From Thauera terpenica 58Eu (GTDB lineage: Bacteria > Pseudomonadota > Gammaproteobacteria > Burkholderiales > Rhodocyclaceae), in the NCBI RefSeq assembly GCF_000443165.1, contig NZ_ATJV01000092.1:105820-169819 (forward strand): a stretch of 64,000 bases of DNA, in the 5' to 3' direction. The notes beneath the pieces are model-generated. The model was not told the origin of the DNA, searched no databases, and saw nothing but the letters and a program-made list of their open reading frames with translations. Position 1 is the stretch's first letter; the number at the start of each line of letters is the position of its first letter. The translations under genes were made by a program, and so were the position numbers. Shown one piece after another: positions 11,298-21,598 of this stretch.

Positions 11298-11303
11298 ATT
11301 GTA
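11298..11303 (-). promoter_or_regulatory. candidate -10 element of the nemR-like gene
   Basis: TACAAT on the minus strand, 18 bases downstream of a TAGACG -35-like hexamer that is part of the operator. Only six bases separate it from the start codon, which implies a leaderless transcript. Confidence 0.5.
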
Positions 11304-11312
11304 AGCGTCAAA

Positions 11313-11328
11313 TAGACCGGTCGTCTAG
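11313..11328. promoter_or_regulatory. NemR-like operator upstream of the repressor gene
   Basis: TAGACCGGTCGTCTAG contains TAGAC and GTCTA as an inverted repeat around CGGTC. It overlaps the -35 and spacer of the putative nemR promoter and lies 114 bases upstream of the divergent MFS gene, so it could govern both. A near copy precedes yqhD. Confidence 0.7.
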
Positions 11329-11441
11329 TGCGGCGTCTTGATGACTGTTGAGCGCTGCTCCTGGCCTGCGCCGGAGTGGCGGGACGAGCGCTGCGTTACG
11401 CGCTACAGTTCGCCCCTGCATCGGAAAACAAGAAGCGGCTC

Positions 11442-12629
11442 ATGAAGAAGAATCTGTGGTTACTGGCGATCGCCCAGGGCCTGTTCCTGTCGAACAACGT
11501 GGTCTTCATCGCCATCAATGGCCTGGTCGGGCTGACGCTGGCGCCTGCGGCGTGGATGGCGACCTTGCCGGTGATGGGCTATGTCGTGGGCGGGGCGCTA
11601 TCCACCGGGCTGGTGGCGCGCACCCAGAAACGCTGGGGGCGCAAGACCTCCTTTCAACTCGGGCTGGTGGTGGCGCTGCTCACCGCGCTGCTGTGCGCCT
11701 TTGCGCTGACGACGCGCAGCTTCTGGCTGCTGGTGACGGGCACTTTGATAGCGGGTTACTACAGCGCCAACGGCCAGCTCTACCGTTTTGCCGCCGCTGA
11801 ACTGGCGCCGCCATCCTTTCGCGAGAAAGCGGTGTCGCTGGTGTTGGCGGGCGGTCTGATCGGGGCGGTGGTCGGTCCCAATCTGGCGAACTACACGCGC
11901 GAGAGCATGAGCACGCCCTTTCTCGCGTCCTATCTGGCGCTGTCGGTGCTGGCCCTGGTGTCGATGGCGGTGATGGCGGGCATCCAGTTTGCGCCCGAGC
12001 CGGTGAAGGCGGGGGGTGCCAGCGCTGGCCGGCCACTGCGCGAGATCATGCGCCAGCCGGTGTTCATCGTGTCGACCGTGGGTGCGGCGATGGGCTATGG
12101 CGTGATGAACCTGCTCATGGCCGCAACCCCGCTGGCGATGGATGTGTGCGGCATGCCGTTTTCGGATGCCGCGCTGGTGCTCGAATGGCATGTGATCGGC
12201 ATGTTCGCGCCGGGCTTCTTCACCGGTCACCTGATCAAGCGCTTTGGCGTGCTGCAGATCATGGCGGTGGGCGTGGTCCTCAACCTGGTGTGCATCGCGG
12301 TGGCGTTGTCCGGGCAGGATCTGCACCAGTTCCTGATCGCGCTTTTCCTGCTGGGTGTGGGCTGGAACTTCCTGTTCACCGGCAGCACCACGCTGGCGAT
12401 GGAGGCCTATCGGCCTGAGGAGAAGGACAAGGCACAGGCCGCGATCAACTTTTTCGTGTTCGCGACCATGGCGGTGACCTCCTTTGCATCCGGCGCGCTG
12501 GTGACCACGCAGGGGTGGGCGCTGCTCAATATGGGCTCGCTGCTGCCGGTGGCGCTCACCGGCGCCGCGCTCGCCTGGCTGTGGGTGCGCCGGCGGCGTG
12601 AGGCTGCTGCTGCCCCCGCCGGGGTCTGA
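11442..12629 (+). CDS. MFS transporter
   Basis: 395 residues, twelve hydrophobic segments, major facilitator fold. The loop after helix 2 has RTQKRWGRKTSFQLG, the usual basic MFS loop. The start ATG 11442 (MKKNLWLLAIAQG) puts helix 1 at the N-terminus. It is divergent from the NemR-like repressor with a shared operator-bearing region, so it probably exports an electrophile or its product. Substrate unknown. Confidence 0.85.
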   Translation: MKKNLWLLAIAQGLFLSNNVVFIAINGLVGLTLAPAAWMATLPVMGYVVGGALSTGLVARTQKRWGRKTSFQLGLVVALLTALLCAFALTTRSFWLLVTGTLIAGYYSANGQLYRFAAAELAPPSFREKAVSLVLAGGLIGAVVGPNLANYTRESMSTPFLASYLALSVLALVSMAVMAGIQFAPEPVKAGGASAGRPLREIMRQPVFIVSTVGAAMGYGVMNLLMAATPLAMDVCGMPFSDAALVLEWHVIGMFAPGFFTGHLIKRFGVLQIMAVGVVLNLVCIAVALSGQDLHQFLIALFLLGVGWNFLFTGSTTLAMEAYRPEEKDKAQAAINFFVFATMAVTSFASGALVTTQGWALLNMGSLLPVALTGAALAWLWVRRRREAAAAPAGV

Positions 12630-12651
12630 AGGCTGCAGAGCCAGCCCGGCC

Positions 12652-13785
12652 CTACATATTGCCGATGGTGCTGCGCAGGCGCTGAAGGGCGAGCCCGAAG
12701 AAGGCGGCGCCGATGAGCGCAACCATGAGGAACTCCGGCCACACCACCTCGATACCGGCGCCGCGGAAGAGCACGCCCTGACCCAGGCTGACGAAGTGCG
12801 TGGTTGGCGCCAGCGACATCAGCCAGCGCACCACCTCGGGCATGCTTTCGCGTGGGGTCAGCGCACCCGACAGGATCTGCAGCGGTAACAGCACGAGGAT
12901 GGTCATCAAGCCGAACTGCGGCATGTTGCGTGCCAGCGTGCCCATGTAGATGCCGATCGAGGCAGCGGCAAACAGGTAGAGCAGGGTGGCCATCGCGAAC
13001 AGCAGGATGGATCCCGGCACCACCACACCGAGTGCGCCCTTGACCACGAACTGCAATGAGAATGTGGACGCCAGCAGCACCACCACGCCCATCGACCAAA
13101 CTTTGGAGAGCATGATTTCCAGTGGTGTCACCGGCATCACCAGCAGGTGCTCGATGGTGCCGTGCTCGCGTTCGCGGATCAGCGCCGCGCCAGTGAGCAG
13201 AATGCCGAGCATGGTGATGTTGTTGATGATGGCGGTGACCGCGGCAAACCAGCTCTGGTTGAGGTTGGGGTTGAACATCGCGCGCGTGACCAGATTGACC
13301 GGCTGCGCGGGCGCGGCGCGATAGCGCTGCATGAAGGCGCGGATCTCGTCGTTGACGATGTTCTGGATATAGCCGGTGCCGGTCTGCGCCTGGCTCTGGC
13401 GCGTGGCGTCGACGTTGAGCTGAACGGCCGGCGAGCGCCCGGCGAGCACGTCGCGCTGGAAGTTGGGCGGGATGTTGAGCACGAAGGTGTGCAGGCCGGC
13501 GTCCATGCTCTTGTCGATGTCGGCCAGCTCGACATGCTGGGGCGTGATGAACTGCGGTGGGCGCAAGGCATCGATGATGCGAGCCGAGAGCTGGGAACGG
13601 TCCTCGTCGGCCACGGCGATCGAGGCCCGGTGCAGGCTCTCTGGCTTGGCGCGGGCGTCGGCATAGACCGAGATCGTGAACATGAACACGATCAGGAACA
13701 GCATCGTCCAGTCGCCGAGCAGGCTGTGGAATTCCTTCATGCCCAGGTGCCAGGTGTTGTGCAGCAAGCCCTTGTTGGAACTCAT
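12652..13785 (-). CDS. yhhJ: ABC-2 type permease, YhhJ-like
   Basis: 377 residues. One N-terminal membrane helix (about 25-45), a large periplasmic domain (about 50-175), then five to six C-terminal helices with the ABC-2 motif ALIREREHGTIEHLLVMPVTP. It is the last gene of a three-gene set with an HlyD-like protein and an RbbA-like double ATPase, the same set as yhiI-rbbA-yhhJ of E. coli. It starts 13 bases after the rbbA-like stop. Likely exports a drug or lipid-like compound; substrate unknown. Confidence 0.88.
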   Translation of the reverse strand: MSSNKGLLHNTWHLGMKEFHSLLGDWTMLFLIVFMFTISVYADARAKPESLHRASIAVADEDRSQLSARIIDALRPPQFITPQHVELADIDKSMDAGLHTFVLNIPPNFQRDVLAGRSPAVQLNVDATRQSQAQTGTGYIQNIVNDEIRAFMQRYRAAPAQPVNLVTRAMFNPNLNQSWFAAVTAIINNITMLGILLTGAALIREREHGTIEHLLVMPVTPLEIMLSKVWSMGVVVLLASTFSLQFVVKGALGVVVPGSILLFAMATLLYLFAAASIGIYMGTLARNMPQFGLMTILVLLPLQILSGALTPRESMPEVVRWLMSLAPTTHFVSLGQGVLFRGAGIEVVWPEFLMVALIGAAFFGLALQRLRSTIGNM

Positions 13786-13798
13786 TTGCGCTCTCCCA

Positions 13799-16600
13799 TC
13801 AGCGTGCCTGCTTCTTGAGCAGCAGCACCGACGCCAGCGTCAGCACCGGAATTGCGATCAGCAGCGGAATGAAGGCGGCGCTCAGGTCGCCAAAGTCCAG
13901 CGCCTTGGAGAAAGTGCCGCGGCTGATGGTCAGAAAGTGGGTGGTCGGGTAGATCTGGCCGATGAATGCACCCACGCCTTCGAGCGAGGACACCGGGTCG
14001 AGCATGCCGGAGAACTGGATGGCCGGCAGCAAGGTGCCGATCGAGGTGCCGGCCATGGCCGCCACCTGGCTGTCGGTGAGGGTTGACATCAGCAGCCCGA
14101 GGCCGGTGGTGGCGGTGACGTAGATCAGCGCACCGACGAAGAACGCCAGCAGGCTGCCCTTGAAGGGCACGCCGAAGAGGGTGATCGCGATCACGAACAT
14201 GAGCACGAAGTTGAGCATCGACAGCCCGATGTAGGGCAGCTGCTTGCCAAGCAGAAATTCCAGCTTGGTCACCGGCGTGGTGTAGACGTTGAGGATGGAG
14301 CCCAACTCCTTTTCGCGCACCACGCCCAGCGCGGTGAGCATGGAAGGGATGAACACCAGCAGCATCGGGATCACCGCCGGCACCATGGCGATGAGGCTGC
14401 GCATGTCCGGGTTGTAGCGGTAGCGCACGGCAATGTCGGCCGCAGGCACGGGCCTGGCGCCGGTGCTTGCGGTGATGGCTTCGCTCAGTGTCTGTGCATG
14501 CACACCCAGCACGTAGCTGCGGGCGACTTCGGCGCGCATCGGCATCGCACCGTCCAGCCACACGCCGATCTCGGGTCTCGCGCCGCGGGCGAGGTCGCGG
14601 CCAAAACCGGGCGGGATCTCCAGCGCCATCGCCAGTTCGCCCGCGCGCATGCGGTGGTCGATGTCGGCATGACTCTCAAGGGGTGCCTGCTCGAGGAAGT
14701 AGCGTGAGCCGGAAATATTGAGGGTGTAGCTGTCGCTCACCGTGCTGCGATCGAGGTCGAGCACCGCGTAGTTGAGGTCTTCCACGTCGGTGCTGATGCC
14801 GTAGCCCATCACCAGCATGAGCATGACGGTGCCCAGCAACGCGAGGGTGAGGCGGAAGGGGTCGCGTCGCAGCTCGGTGGCCTCGCGCATGCTGAAGCTG
14901 AGCAGGCGGGCGAAGCTGAAATGGGCGACGCGTGAACCCGAGGACGACGTCGCTGCATCGGCGCTGAGCAGCGCTGGGTCAGCATCAGGTATGGTGCTGC
15001 CTGAGTCCTGCGCGGGCTCATCGACGATCCCCAGCGTCACGCCGCTGGCTTCGGCCAGATAGTCGACAAACACATCTTCCAGCGTGCCGCTGCCGCGCGC
15101 TGCCACCATGGCCTCGGGCGTGTCGCTGGCCAGGATCTTGCCCGCGTGCATCAGCGAGATGCGGTCGCAGCGCTGGGCTTCGTTCATGAAGTGGGTGGTG
15201 ATGAAGATCGTCACGCCGTCCTTGCGCGACAGGTCGATGATCAGCTCCCAGAAGTGGTCGCGCGCCACCGGGTCCACGCCCGAGGTGGGTTCGTCGAGGA
15301 TCAGCACGTCGGGGCGGTGGAGGACGGCGACGGCCAGTTGCAGGCGCTGGCGTATGCCCAGCGGCAGCGCGTCGGGCAGCGCCTCCATCACCGGCACCAG
15401 ATCGAAACGCTGGGCGAGTTCGGCAATGCGGGCGTCGCCCTCGTCGTGCGACAGGTTGAACAGGCGCGCGTGAAGCTGCAGGTTGCGCCGCACCGACAGT
15501 TCGCCATACAGGGAGAAAGCCTGGGACATGTAGCCCACGCGGCGGCGGGTGTCGATGTTGCGGGCGTCGAGCACTTCGCCCAGCAGGCGGGCCTCGCCAC
15601 GGCTGGGTGGCAGCAGGCCGGTGAGCATCTTCATGGTGGTCGACTTGCCGCAGCCGTTGGAGCCGAGGAAGCCGAAAATCTCCCCGCGCCGAACCTGCAG
15701 ATTGACGTCGTCCACGGCGATGAAATCGCCAAAGCGCATCTGCAGGTCGTGGGCTTCGATCACCACCTCGCCCGCAGTGAGCGGAGGGATGTGCAGCGGC
15801 GCGTGCTCGCCCCGGCGCTCGGGCGGCAGCAGGGCGAGAAAGGCTTCTTCCAGTGTCCTGGTGCCGGTGCGCTCGTGCAATTGCGCAGGCGTGCCAGTGG
15901 CCAGCACCTGGCCCGCGTCCACCGCGACCAGCCAGTCGTACTGCTCGGCTTCTTCCATGTAAGCCGTGGCAACGAGCACGCTCATGTCCTTGCGTCGGCT
16001 GCGGATGCGCTTGATGAGTTCCCAGAACTGGCGCCGTGACAGCGGATCGACGCCGGTGGTGGGCTCGTCGAGGATGAGCAGATCGGGGTCGTGAATGAGC
16101 GCGCAGCACAGGCCGAGCTTTTGCTTCATGCCGCCAGACAGCTTGTTGGCCGGACGGTCGGCGAAGTCGGTGAGGTCGGTGGAGGCGAGCAGATCAGCGA
16201 TGCGGTGCGCACGCTCGGCGCGCGACTGGCCGAACAGGCGGCCGAAGAAGTCGATGTTCTCGAACACCGACAGCGTGGGGTAAAGATTCTTGCCCAAGCC
16301 TTGTGGCATGTAGGCGATGCGCGGGCACACTGCGCTGCGGTGACGCGCGCTCGCCATGTCGCCGCCGAGTACTTCAAGTCGGCCGCCTTGCAGCTTGCGT
16401 GCGCCGGCAATCAGACCCAGCCAGGTGGATTTGCCTACGCCGTCAGGCCCGATGAAGCCAACCATGCAGCCGGCCGGAACATCGAGGCTGACACGGTCGG
16501 CTGCGAGCGTGTCGCCATAGCGGTGCTCGAGCTCGACGAGGCGGGCGACAGGCTGGGCGGCAGAGCGGACGACGGGTGCCGCGCCCTGACCGGGGGTCAC
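13799..16600 (-). CDS. rbbA: RbbA/YhiH-like ABC protein: two ATPase domains fused to an ABC-2 permease
   Basis: 933 residues. ATPase 1 (about 15-250): Walker [10 protein letters not shown], signature [10 protein letters not shown], Walker [14 protein letters not shown]. ATPase 2 (about 285-510): Walker [10 protein letters not shown], Walker [14 protein letters not shown], but its signature is LPLGIRQRL, so the canonical SGG is missing. The C-terminal third is an ABC-2 permease with [18 protein letters not shown]. coli RbbA was described as a ribosome-associated ATPase, yet the permease part and the HlyD/YhhJ neighbours argue for export. The start is GTG 16600, overlapping the preceding stop by 4 bases (GTGA). 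Confidence 0.9.
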   Translation of the reverse strand: MTPGQGAAPVVRSAAQPVARLVELEHRYGDTLAADRVSLDVPAGCMVGFIGPDGVGKSTWLGLIAGARKLQGGRLEVLGGDMASARHRSAVCPRIAYMPQGLGKNLYPTLSVFENIDFFGRLFGQSRAERAHRIADLLASTDLTDFADRPANKLSGGMKQKLGLCCALIHDPDLLILDEPTTGVDPLSRRQFWELIKRIRSRRKDMSVLVATAYMEEAEQYDWLVAVDAGQVLATGTPAQLHERTGTRTLEEAFLALLPPERRGEHAPLHIPPLTAGEVVIEAHDLQMRFGDFIAVDDVNLQVRRGEIFGFLGSNGCGKSTTMKMLTGLLPPSRGEARLLGEVLDARNIDTRRRVGYMSQAFSLYGELSVRRNLQLHARLFNLSHDEGDARIAELAQRFDLVPVMEALPDALPLGIRQRLQLAVAVLHRPDVLILDEPTSGVDPVARDHFWELIIDLSRKDGVTIFITTHFMNEAQRCDRISLMHAGKILASDTPEAMVAARGSGTLEDVFVDYLAEASGVTLGIVDEPAQDSGSTIPDADPALLSADAATSSSGSRVAHFSFARLLSFSMREATELRRDPFRLTLALLGTVMLMLVMGYGISTDVEDLNYAVLDLDRSTVSDSYTLNISGSRYFLEQAPLESHADIDHRMRAGELAMALEIPPGFGRDLARGARPEIGVWLDGAMPMRAEVARSYVLGVHAQTLSEAITASTGARPVPAADIAVRYRYNPDMRSLIAMVPAVIPMLLVFIPSMLTALGVVREKELGSILNVYTTPVTKLEFLLGKQLPYIGLSMLNFVLMFVIAITLFGVPFKGSLLAFFVGALIYVTATTGLGLLMSTLTDSQVAAMAGTSIGTLLPAIQFSGMLDPVSSLEGVGAFIGQIYPTTHFLTISRGTFSKALDFGDLSAAFIPLLIAIPVLTLASVLLLKKQAR

Positions 16601-17664
16601 GGCAGCCTCACCTGCAAGGCCTCGGGCCAGGGCGTGCTCTGATCGAGACGCACATGGGCGATGCCCGGCAGGCCGGTCTTGACGTGCTCGGGGTATTTGG
16701 CGAGCAGCTCCGGATCGACGCGGGCCTTGACGCGGAACACCATCTTCTGGCGCTCACTCTGGGTTTCCACCGACTTCGGGGTGAATTGGGCGACGCTGGC
16801 CACGTAAGACACCTGCGCCGGGATCACGTAGTGCTGAGCGGCATCGAGCACAATGCGCGCCTCGGTGCCCATCCCCACCCGGCCCGCGGCCATCTCGGGC
16901 AGGAAGAAGGTCATGTACACGTCGCCGATGTCCACCAGGCTGAGGATCTTGCCGCCACCGGCCACCACTTCACCTGGCTGTACGACGCGGTACTGCACCC
17001 GGCCATTGCGTGGCGCACGCAAGGCACCGTCCTCGAGTTCGGTCTGCAGGCGGACCACCACTGCATTTGCCGCTTCGATGGCAGCGACGGATTGGTCGAT
17101 CTCGGCTTCGGCCGCACGTACGGCGGCCTGGGCAGCGGTGATCTGGGCGCTGGCAACGTTGACGCTGGCCTCGCCGTTGCGCACGCGCGCGGCATTGTCG
17201 TCGGCGATCTGCTCGGAGATCGCGCGATCGGCACGCAGCGCCTGCGAGCGGGCACTGGTCTTGCGCGCGAGGTCGAGCTCCGAGCGGCGCTGCACCAGCA
17301 CGGCTTCGGCCATCACGACATCGGCCTTGCGCTGCGCCAGCCGGGCACGCGCAGTCTCGCGGCCGCTGATGGTGTTGGCGACCTGGGCGCGGGCCTGGGC
17401 TAGCTGGGCTTCGGTGGACTTCATGTCCATCTGGGCGACGATGTCGCCCGCGTTCACGAAGTCGCCTTCGTTCGCCATGATGTCCTGCACGCGCCCGGGT
17501 GCCTTGGCGGCGACGTCGATCTCGGTGGCTTCGATGCGGCCATTGCCGGTGACGAAGTTGTTATTCTGTGCGGCGGGCTGCAGCCACTGCCAGGCTGCGC
17601 CTGCGCCAAGGGCAAGCACAGCGGCGACAATCCATACCATCTTGTTGGTGTTCTTGGTCTTCAT
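16597..17664 (-). CDS. yhiI: HlyD-family periplasmic adaptor, YhiI-like
   Basis: 355 residues. Starts at ATG 17664 ([11 protein letters not shown]) with a signal anchor at about 8-28. A biotinyl-lipoyl half ([20 protein letters not shown], then [15 protein letters not shown]) leads into a long Ala/Arg-rich coiled-coil hairpin (about 80-200). The second lipoyl half and a beta-barrel with [18 protein letters not shown] follow. It bridges inner-membrane export machinery to an outer-membrane channel. First gene of its operon, with a good promoter upstream. Confidence 0.9.
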   Translation of the reverse strand: MKTKNTNKMVWIVAAVLALGAGAAWQWLQPAAQNNNFVTGNGRIEATEIDVAAKAPGRVQDIMANEGDFVNAGDIVAQMDMKSTEAQLAQARAQVANTISGRETARARLAQRKADVVMAEAVLVQRRSELDLARKTSARSQALRADRAISEQIADDNAARVRNGEASVNVASAQITAAQAAVRAAEAEIDQSVAAIEAANAVVVRLQTELEDGALRAPRNGRVQYRVVQPGEVVAGGGKILSLVDIGDVYMTFFLPEMAAGRVGMGTEARIVLDAAQHYVIPAQVSYVASVAQFTPKSVETQSERQKMVFRVKARVDPELLAKYPEHVKTGLPGIAHVRLDQSTPWPEALQVRLP

Positions 17665-17788
17665 GACAATTCCCGATGCAGTTGCCACGGCGTGCTGTCC
17701 GTTGGCGGGGCTGCCGCAAGCGTGCGGCGGCAGGCGTGTCCGGTGTGTTGAGCGGCGGTGCAGGAAATTGATGCTGCACTGCACTTGT

Positions 17789-17818
17789 ATTCCAACATGT
17801 GTTAGATATCATTGTCAA
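17789..17818 (-). promoter_or_regulatory. promoter of the yhiI-rbbA-yhhJ operon with embedded palindrome
   Basis: TTGACA (17813-17818) and TGGAAT (17789-17794) on the minus strand, 18 bases apart. Between and over the -10 lies CTAACACATGTTGG (17792-17805), an imperfect palindrome well placed for repression by the divergent TetR protein. Confidence 0.6.
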
Positions 17819-17897
17819 GGCGATGTGCTGGGCGCGTCGCGCAAGGCCGTGAGTGTGCTCTCGGCCCGCACGGATAACACCATGGAATGAGAGATGG

Positions 17898-18632
17898 ATG
17901 ATGACAGACAATAGTGCGTCACGTCGTCGCGGCCGCGGCCGGCCCAAGGCACAGGCTATTGAGCAGGACAGGAATTGCCAGAAGCGTCTTCTGGATGTCG
18001 CGGTCCAGGCCTTTGCGGTGCGCAGCTACGATGGGGTCAGTCTGCGCGCGCTGGCGGCTGCGGCAGATTGCGATGTTTCAATGGTTGCGCATCACTTTGG
18101 TTCCAAGCAGGATCTGTGGCTCGCCACCGTGGAGCACATGCGTGCGCGGGCGCTGATGTACTGCGAAGAAGTTGCTGTGCTGCAGCAGTCGCCGCTGCCG
18201 ATCGAGACCCGGTGCCTGCAGGCGATGGAACATCTTTGCGAGACAATGGCGGGCGAGGATGAGATGGTGAGGTTCATGATGCGCGAGCGGGCTGAGGGCT
18301 CGGAGCGCTTCGCGCATCTCCACGCCCGCGTCATCAGACTCCTGTTTGCCGCCTATCGCCCGATCTGGCAGGAGGCGATCGACGGTGGCGTGCTCAAGCT
18401 GAGCCCGCCCGCGCTCGTGCATACCCTGCTCTCCGGGGCGATCGCGTTCGCGCTGACATCGCCGCCGCTTGCGATGCAGGTGGAGGGCAAAGCGGACGAG
18501 GGCAGGGGCGAGAGCGCCGGAAGCGCAGGAGACGGTGTGCTGGCACGGGGGGAGGTGAAGCAGCTTGTACGTGGACTGTTTGCGCAACTGGGCGGCATTG
18601 GCTCACGCCCATTGGAACAAGGGGATTCATGA
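17898..18632 (+). CDS. TetR-family regulator (CerR-like), first gene of an MCE-transport operon
   Basis: 244 residues. An Arg-rich N-terminus (RRRGRGRPKAQ) precedes the helix-turn-helix (VSLRALAAAADCDVSMVAHHFGSKQDLW). The ligand-binding half ends in a low-complexity Gly/Glu/Ser loop. The ATG at 17898 (or 17901) follows GAGAG. Its stop overlaps the next start (ATGA), so it is made with the MCE transporter genes; it is also divergent from yhiI. It could control either or both. Ligand unknown. Confidence 0.85.
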   Translation: MMTDNSASRRRGRGRPKAQAIEQDRNCQKRLLDVAVQAFAVRSYDGVSLRALAAAADCDVSMVAHHFGSKQDLWLATVEHMRARALMYCEEVAVLQQSPLPIETRCLQAMEHLCETMAGEDEMVRFMMRERAEGSERFAHLHARVIRLLFAAYRPIWQEAIDGGVLKLSPPALVHTLLSGAIAFALTSPPLAMQVEGKADEGRGESAGSAGDGVLARGEVKQLVRGLFAQLGGIGSRPLEQGDS

Positions 18633-19768
18633 GCGGTTCAAGCGTGGGAAGCGCCGAATTGGCGAGCCTTGAAGGCGAAAACCGGCTGCAGCTCGGCGGT
18701 GACTGGACGCTCGCACATTACCGGGCGCTCGCCGCACGGGTGGCGGTGCTGGCACCGCGGCTCGATCCCGGCACGCGCGTCGAGGTCGATGGGCTGGGCG
18801 CGCTCGATACCGCTGGTGTCGCCTTGCTGTACGAGCTGCTCGGTCGCGAGCGCCTGGCCGAGCTGGCGGCACAAGGCAGTGCGCTGGGCGCAGAGCGCCG
18901 TGCGCTGCTGCAGGCGGTCAGCGCCGCCCTCGACACCGAAACGCCGGTGCCCGCCAAGCCGGGTCATGCACTGGGTGATGTGCTCGAGCACGTCGGCCAG
19001 ACCACGCTGACTTTCGGTCGTCACATGCGCGGCATCGCCGGCTTCATCGGCATCACGCTGCAAACCGCGCTTGTCGTGATGCTGCAGCCCCGGCGCTGGC
19101 GCATGACTGCGCTCGTCGCCAATCTCGAGCGCACCGGGCTTGACGCCGTGCCCATCGTCGCCTTGCTGACCTTTCTCATCGGTGCGGTGGTGGCCTTTCT
19201 TGGCGCCACCGTGCTGGCGGAGTTCGGCGCCAGCATCTTCACCGTGGATCTGGTCGTCTATTCCTTTTTGCGCGAATTCGGCGTGCTGCTCACCGCCATC
19301 ATCGTCGCCGGCCGCACCGCCAGTTCATTCACTGCGCAGATCGGCTCGATGCGGGCGAACGAGGAGGTCGACGCCATCCGCGTGCTCGGCCTCGATCCGG
19401 TTGAACTGCTCGTGCTGCCGCGCGTTGCGGCGCTGCTGCTGGCGCTGCCGATGCTGACTTTCGTGGCGATGATCTCCGGCATTGTCGGCGGCATGCTGGT
19501 GTGTGCGATCACGCTGGACATCTCGCCGACGATGTTCATTTCGGTGATGGAGAACAATGTCGGGCTCAGACACTTTGTCATCGGCATGGCCAAGGCGCCG
19601 ATCTTCGCCTTCCTGATCGCGGTGATCGGGTGCATGGAAGGTTTTCGGGTCAGCGGCAGTGCACAGTCGGTGGGCGAGCACACGACCTCAGCGGTGGTGC
19701 AGTCGATCTTCGTCGTCATCGTGGTCGATGCGGTGGCGGCGCTGTTCTGTATGGAGATGGGCTGGTGA
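18629..19768 (+). CDS. mlaE: MlaE-type permease with N-terminal STAS domain
   Basis: 379 residues. Residues about 10-100 form a STAS-like domain (RVEVDGLGALDTAGVALLYEL). The rest is an MlaE permease with five helices and the family loop SFTAQIGSMRANEEVDAIRV (EQ-like loop that contacts the ATPase). The Mla type moves phospholipid between membranes. In E. coli the STAS protein MlaB is separate; here it is fused, a known variant. Followed by its ATPase with a 4-base overlap. Confidence 0.9.
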   Translation: MSGSSVGSAELASLEGENRLQLGGDWTLAHYRALAARVAVLAPRLDPGTRVEVDGLGALDTAGVALLYELLGRERLAELAAQGSALGAERRALLQAVSAALDTETPVPAKPGHALGDVLEHVGQTTLTFGRHMRGIAGFIGITLQTALVVMLQPRRWRMTALVANLERTGLDAVPIVALLTFLIGAVVAFLGATVLAEFGASIFTVDLVVYSFLREFGVLLTAIIVAGRTASSFTAQIGSMRANEEVDAIRVLGLDPVELLVLPRVAALLLALPMLTFVAMISGIVGGMLVCAITLDISPTMFISVMENNVGLRHFVIGMAKAPIFAFLIAVIGCMEGFRVSGSAQSVGEHTTSAVVQSIFVVIVVDAVAALFCMEMGW

Positions 19769-20655
19769 CGGGGGGGCTGGTGACCCGGGGGCTGCTGAGC
19801 GCGGAAAAGGTGGAGGCGCACGCCGAGAACATCATCGAGGTGCGCGCGGTGCGCAACCAGTTTGGCAGCCAGGTGGTGCACGAGGCGCTGGACCTGGACG
19901 TGCGTCGGGGCGAGATCCTGAGCGTGGTCGGTGGCTCGGGAACAGGCAAGTCGGTGCTGCTGCGCACCATCGTCGGCCTGAATCGTCCCGCGCGCGGTGC
20001 CGTGAGCGTGTTTGGTGAGGACCTGCTCAGCCTGCCGGCGGCGCAGCGCAGTCGGGTCGAACGTCGTTTTGGCGTGCTGTTCCAGAAAGGCGCCTTGTTC
20101 TCCTCGCTGACCGTGATCGAGAACGTGGCCTTGCCGCTCATCGAGCACGCCGGCCTCGGTGCTGGCGATGCGGCGCGCCTGGCGCGGCTGAAGATCGCCT
20201 TGGCAGGTTTGCCCGCCAATGCGGGCGACAAATACCCGTCGGATCTGTCGGGCGGCATGGTCAAGCGTGCTGCGTTGGCACGTGCGCTGGCGCTCGACCC
20301 CGACATCCTGTTTCTGGACGAACCCACCGCCGGTCTCGATCCGATTGGCGCGGCCGCCTTCGATCAGCTCATCCTCACGCTGCGCGACGCGCTGGGACTG
20401 ACGGTGTTCATCGTCACCCATGACCTTGACACCATTTACACCATTACCGACCGGGTGGCGGTGATCGGACAAAAGCGTGTCCTGATCAATGACACACTCG
20501 ACGCCGTCGCCGCGGCTGACGACGAATGGATACGCGACTATTTCCACGGCCCGCGTGGCCGCGCCGCTGCCGCCGCGACGCTGGCGGTGCATGCGGCTGC
20601 GAGCTCCAAGCCCATCCCGAATCAAAATACCGAACCCAACCCGGAGCAAACCTGA
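19765..20655 (+). CDS. mlaF: MlaF-type ABC ATPase
   Basis: 296 residues from GTG 19765, which overlaps the permease stop as GTGA. Walker A GGSGTGKSV, signature DLSGGMVKRAALAR, Walker B ILFLDEPTAGLDP, H-loop VTHDLDT. The Cys-free signature LSGGM is the MlaF form. The C-terminal tail, rich in Ala, Arg and Pro, is longer than in E. coli. Energises the MlaE-type permease. Confidence 0.92.
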   Translation: MTGGLVTRGLLSAEKVEAHAENIIEVRAVRNQFGSQVVHEALDLDVRRGEILSVVGGSGTGKSVLLRTIVGLNRPARGAVSVFGEDLLSLPAAQRSRVERRFGVLFQKGALFSSLTVIENVALPLIEHAGLGAGDAARLARLKIALAGLPANAGDKYPSDLSGGMVKRAALARALALDPDILFLDEPTAGLDPIGAAAFDQLILTLRDALGLTVFIVTHDLDTIYTITDRVAVIGQKRVLINDTLDAVAAADDEWIRDYFHGPRGRAAAAATLAVHAAASSKPIPNQNTEPNPEQT

Positions 20656-20656
20656 C

Positions 20657-21598
20657 ATGGAAACACGTGCCCATCACGTGCTGATCGGCTTTTTCACCCT
20701 GCTGGTGGTGGGGGCGGCGCTGCTGTTTGCGCTGTGGCTTGGCAAGGTCGACAGCGACACCCAGTTCGACGCCTACGACATCGTGTTTCAGGAGGCGGTG
20801 AGCGGTCTGTCCAAGGGCAGCACAGTGGAGTTCAACGGCATCAAGATTGGTGACGTCACCAGCCTGCGGCTCGACCCGCAGAATCCGCAGCGCGTGATCG
20901 CCCGCGTGCGCGTGGACAGCACCGCGCCGATGCGCAGCGACACCGAGGCGCGCCTGGTGCCATCGGGCATCACCGGCTTGTCTATCATCCGCCTCAGCAG
21001 CGGCAACGACGCCAACAGCAGCGCGCTGACCCATGACGAGGATGAGGTTGCGGTCATCATTGCCACGCCATCGCCGCTGAGCAAGCTGCTGGCCGAGGGC
21101 GAGGATGTGGTGGTGAACGTCAATGAGATGCTGATCCAGGCGCGCGCGCTGTTCTCCGCCGACAACGTCGCCAGCATCAGCCGTACGCTGCAAAGTCTGG
21201 AGCACACCACCGGCGCGATCGCCGCCGAGCGCGAGGACATTGCGCTCGCCCTGCGTCAGGTTGCGCGCGCCAGCGAGCAGGCCAACCTGGCGCTGAGCGA
21301 AGCCGCCAAACTGGTCGGCACCACCAACCGCCTCATCGAGGGCCAGGGCACGCAGACGCTGCACAGTGCGCAGCGCTCGATGGCGGCTTTCGAGCGCGCC
21401 ATGCTCACGGTCGACACCCTGATCACCGACAACCGCAGTGGGCTCGACAGCAGCGTGCGCAGCCTGGAAGAAGTCGGCCCCGCGCTGGCCGAGTTCCGCG
21501 ACCTGCTGGCCTCGCTACGCCTCATCACCCGTCAGCTTGAGGAACGGCCGACCGAATATCTGCTCGGCCTCGAGCCGGTCAAGGAGTTCACCCCATGA
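20657..21598 (+). CDS. mlaD: MCE/MlaD-type substrate-binding protein
   Basis: 313 residues. One N-terminal membrane anchor (about 9-28), an MCE domain (about 38-120: FQEAVSGLSKGSTVEFNGI, VPSGITGLSIIRL), then a long helical region (about 130-300) of the type that forms a periplasmic tube or needle. It is longer than E. coli MlaD (about 180 residues), closer to plant-TGD2-like or PqiB-like carriers. Starts one base after the ATPase stop. Confidence 0.9.
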   Translation: METRAHHVLIGFFTLLVVGAALLFALWLGKVDSDTQFDAYDIVFQEAVSGLSKGSTVEFNGIKIGDVTSLRLDPQNPQRVIARVRVDSTAPMRSDTEARLVPSGITGLSIIRLSSGNDANSSALTHDEDEVAVIIATPSPLSKLLAEGEDVVVNVNEMLIQARALFSADNVASISRTLQSLEHTTGAIAAEREDIALALRQVARASEQANLALSEAAKLVGTTNRLIEGQGTQTLHSAQRSMAAFERAMLTVDTLITDNRSGLDSSVRSLEEVGPALAEFRDLLASLRLITRQLEERPTEYLLGLEPVKEFTP

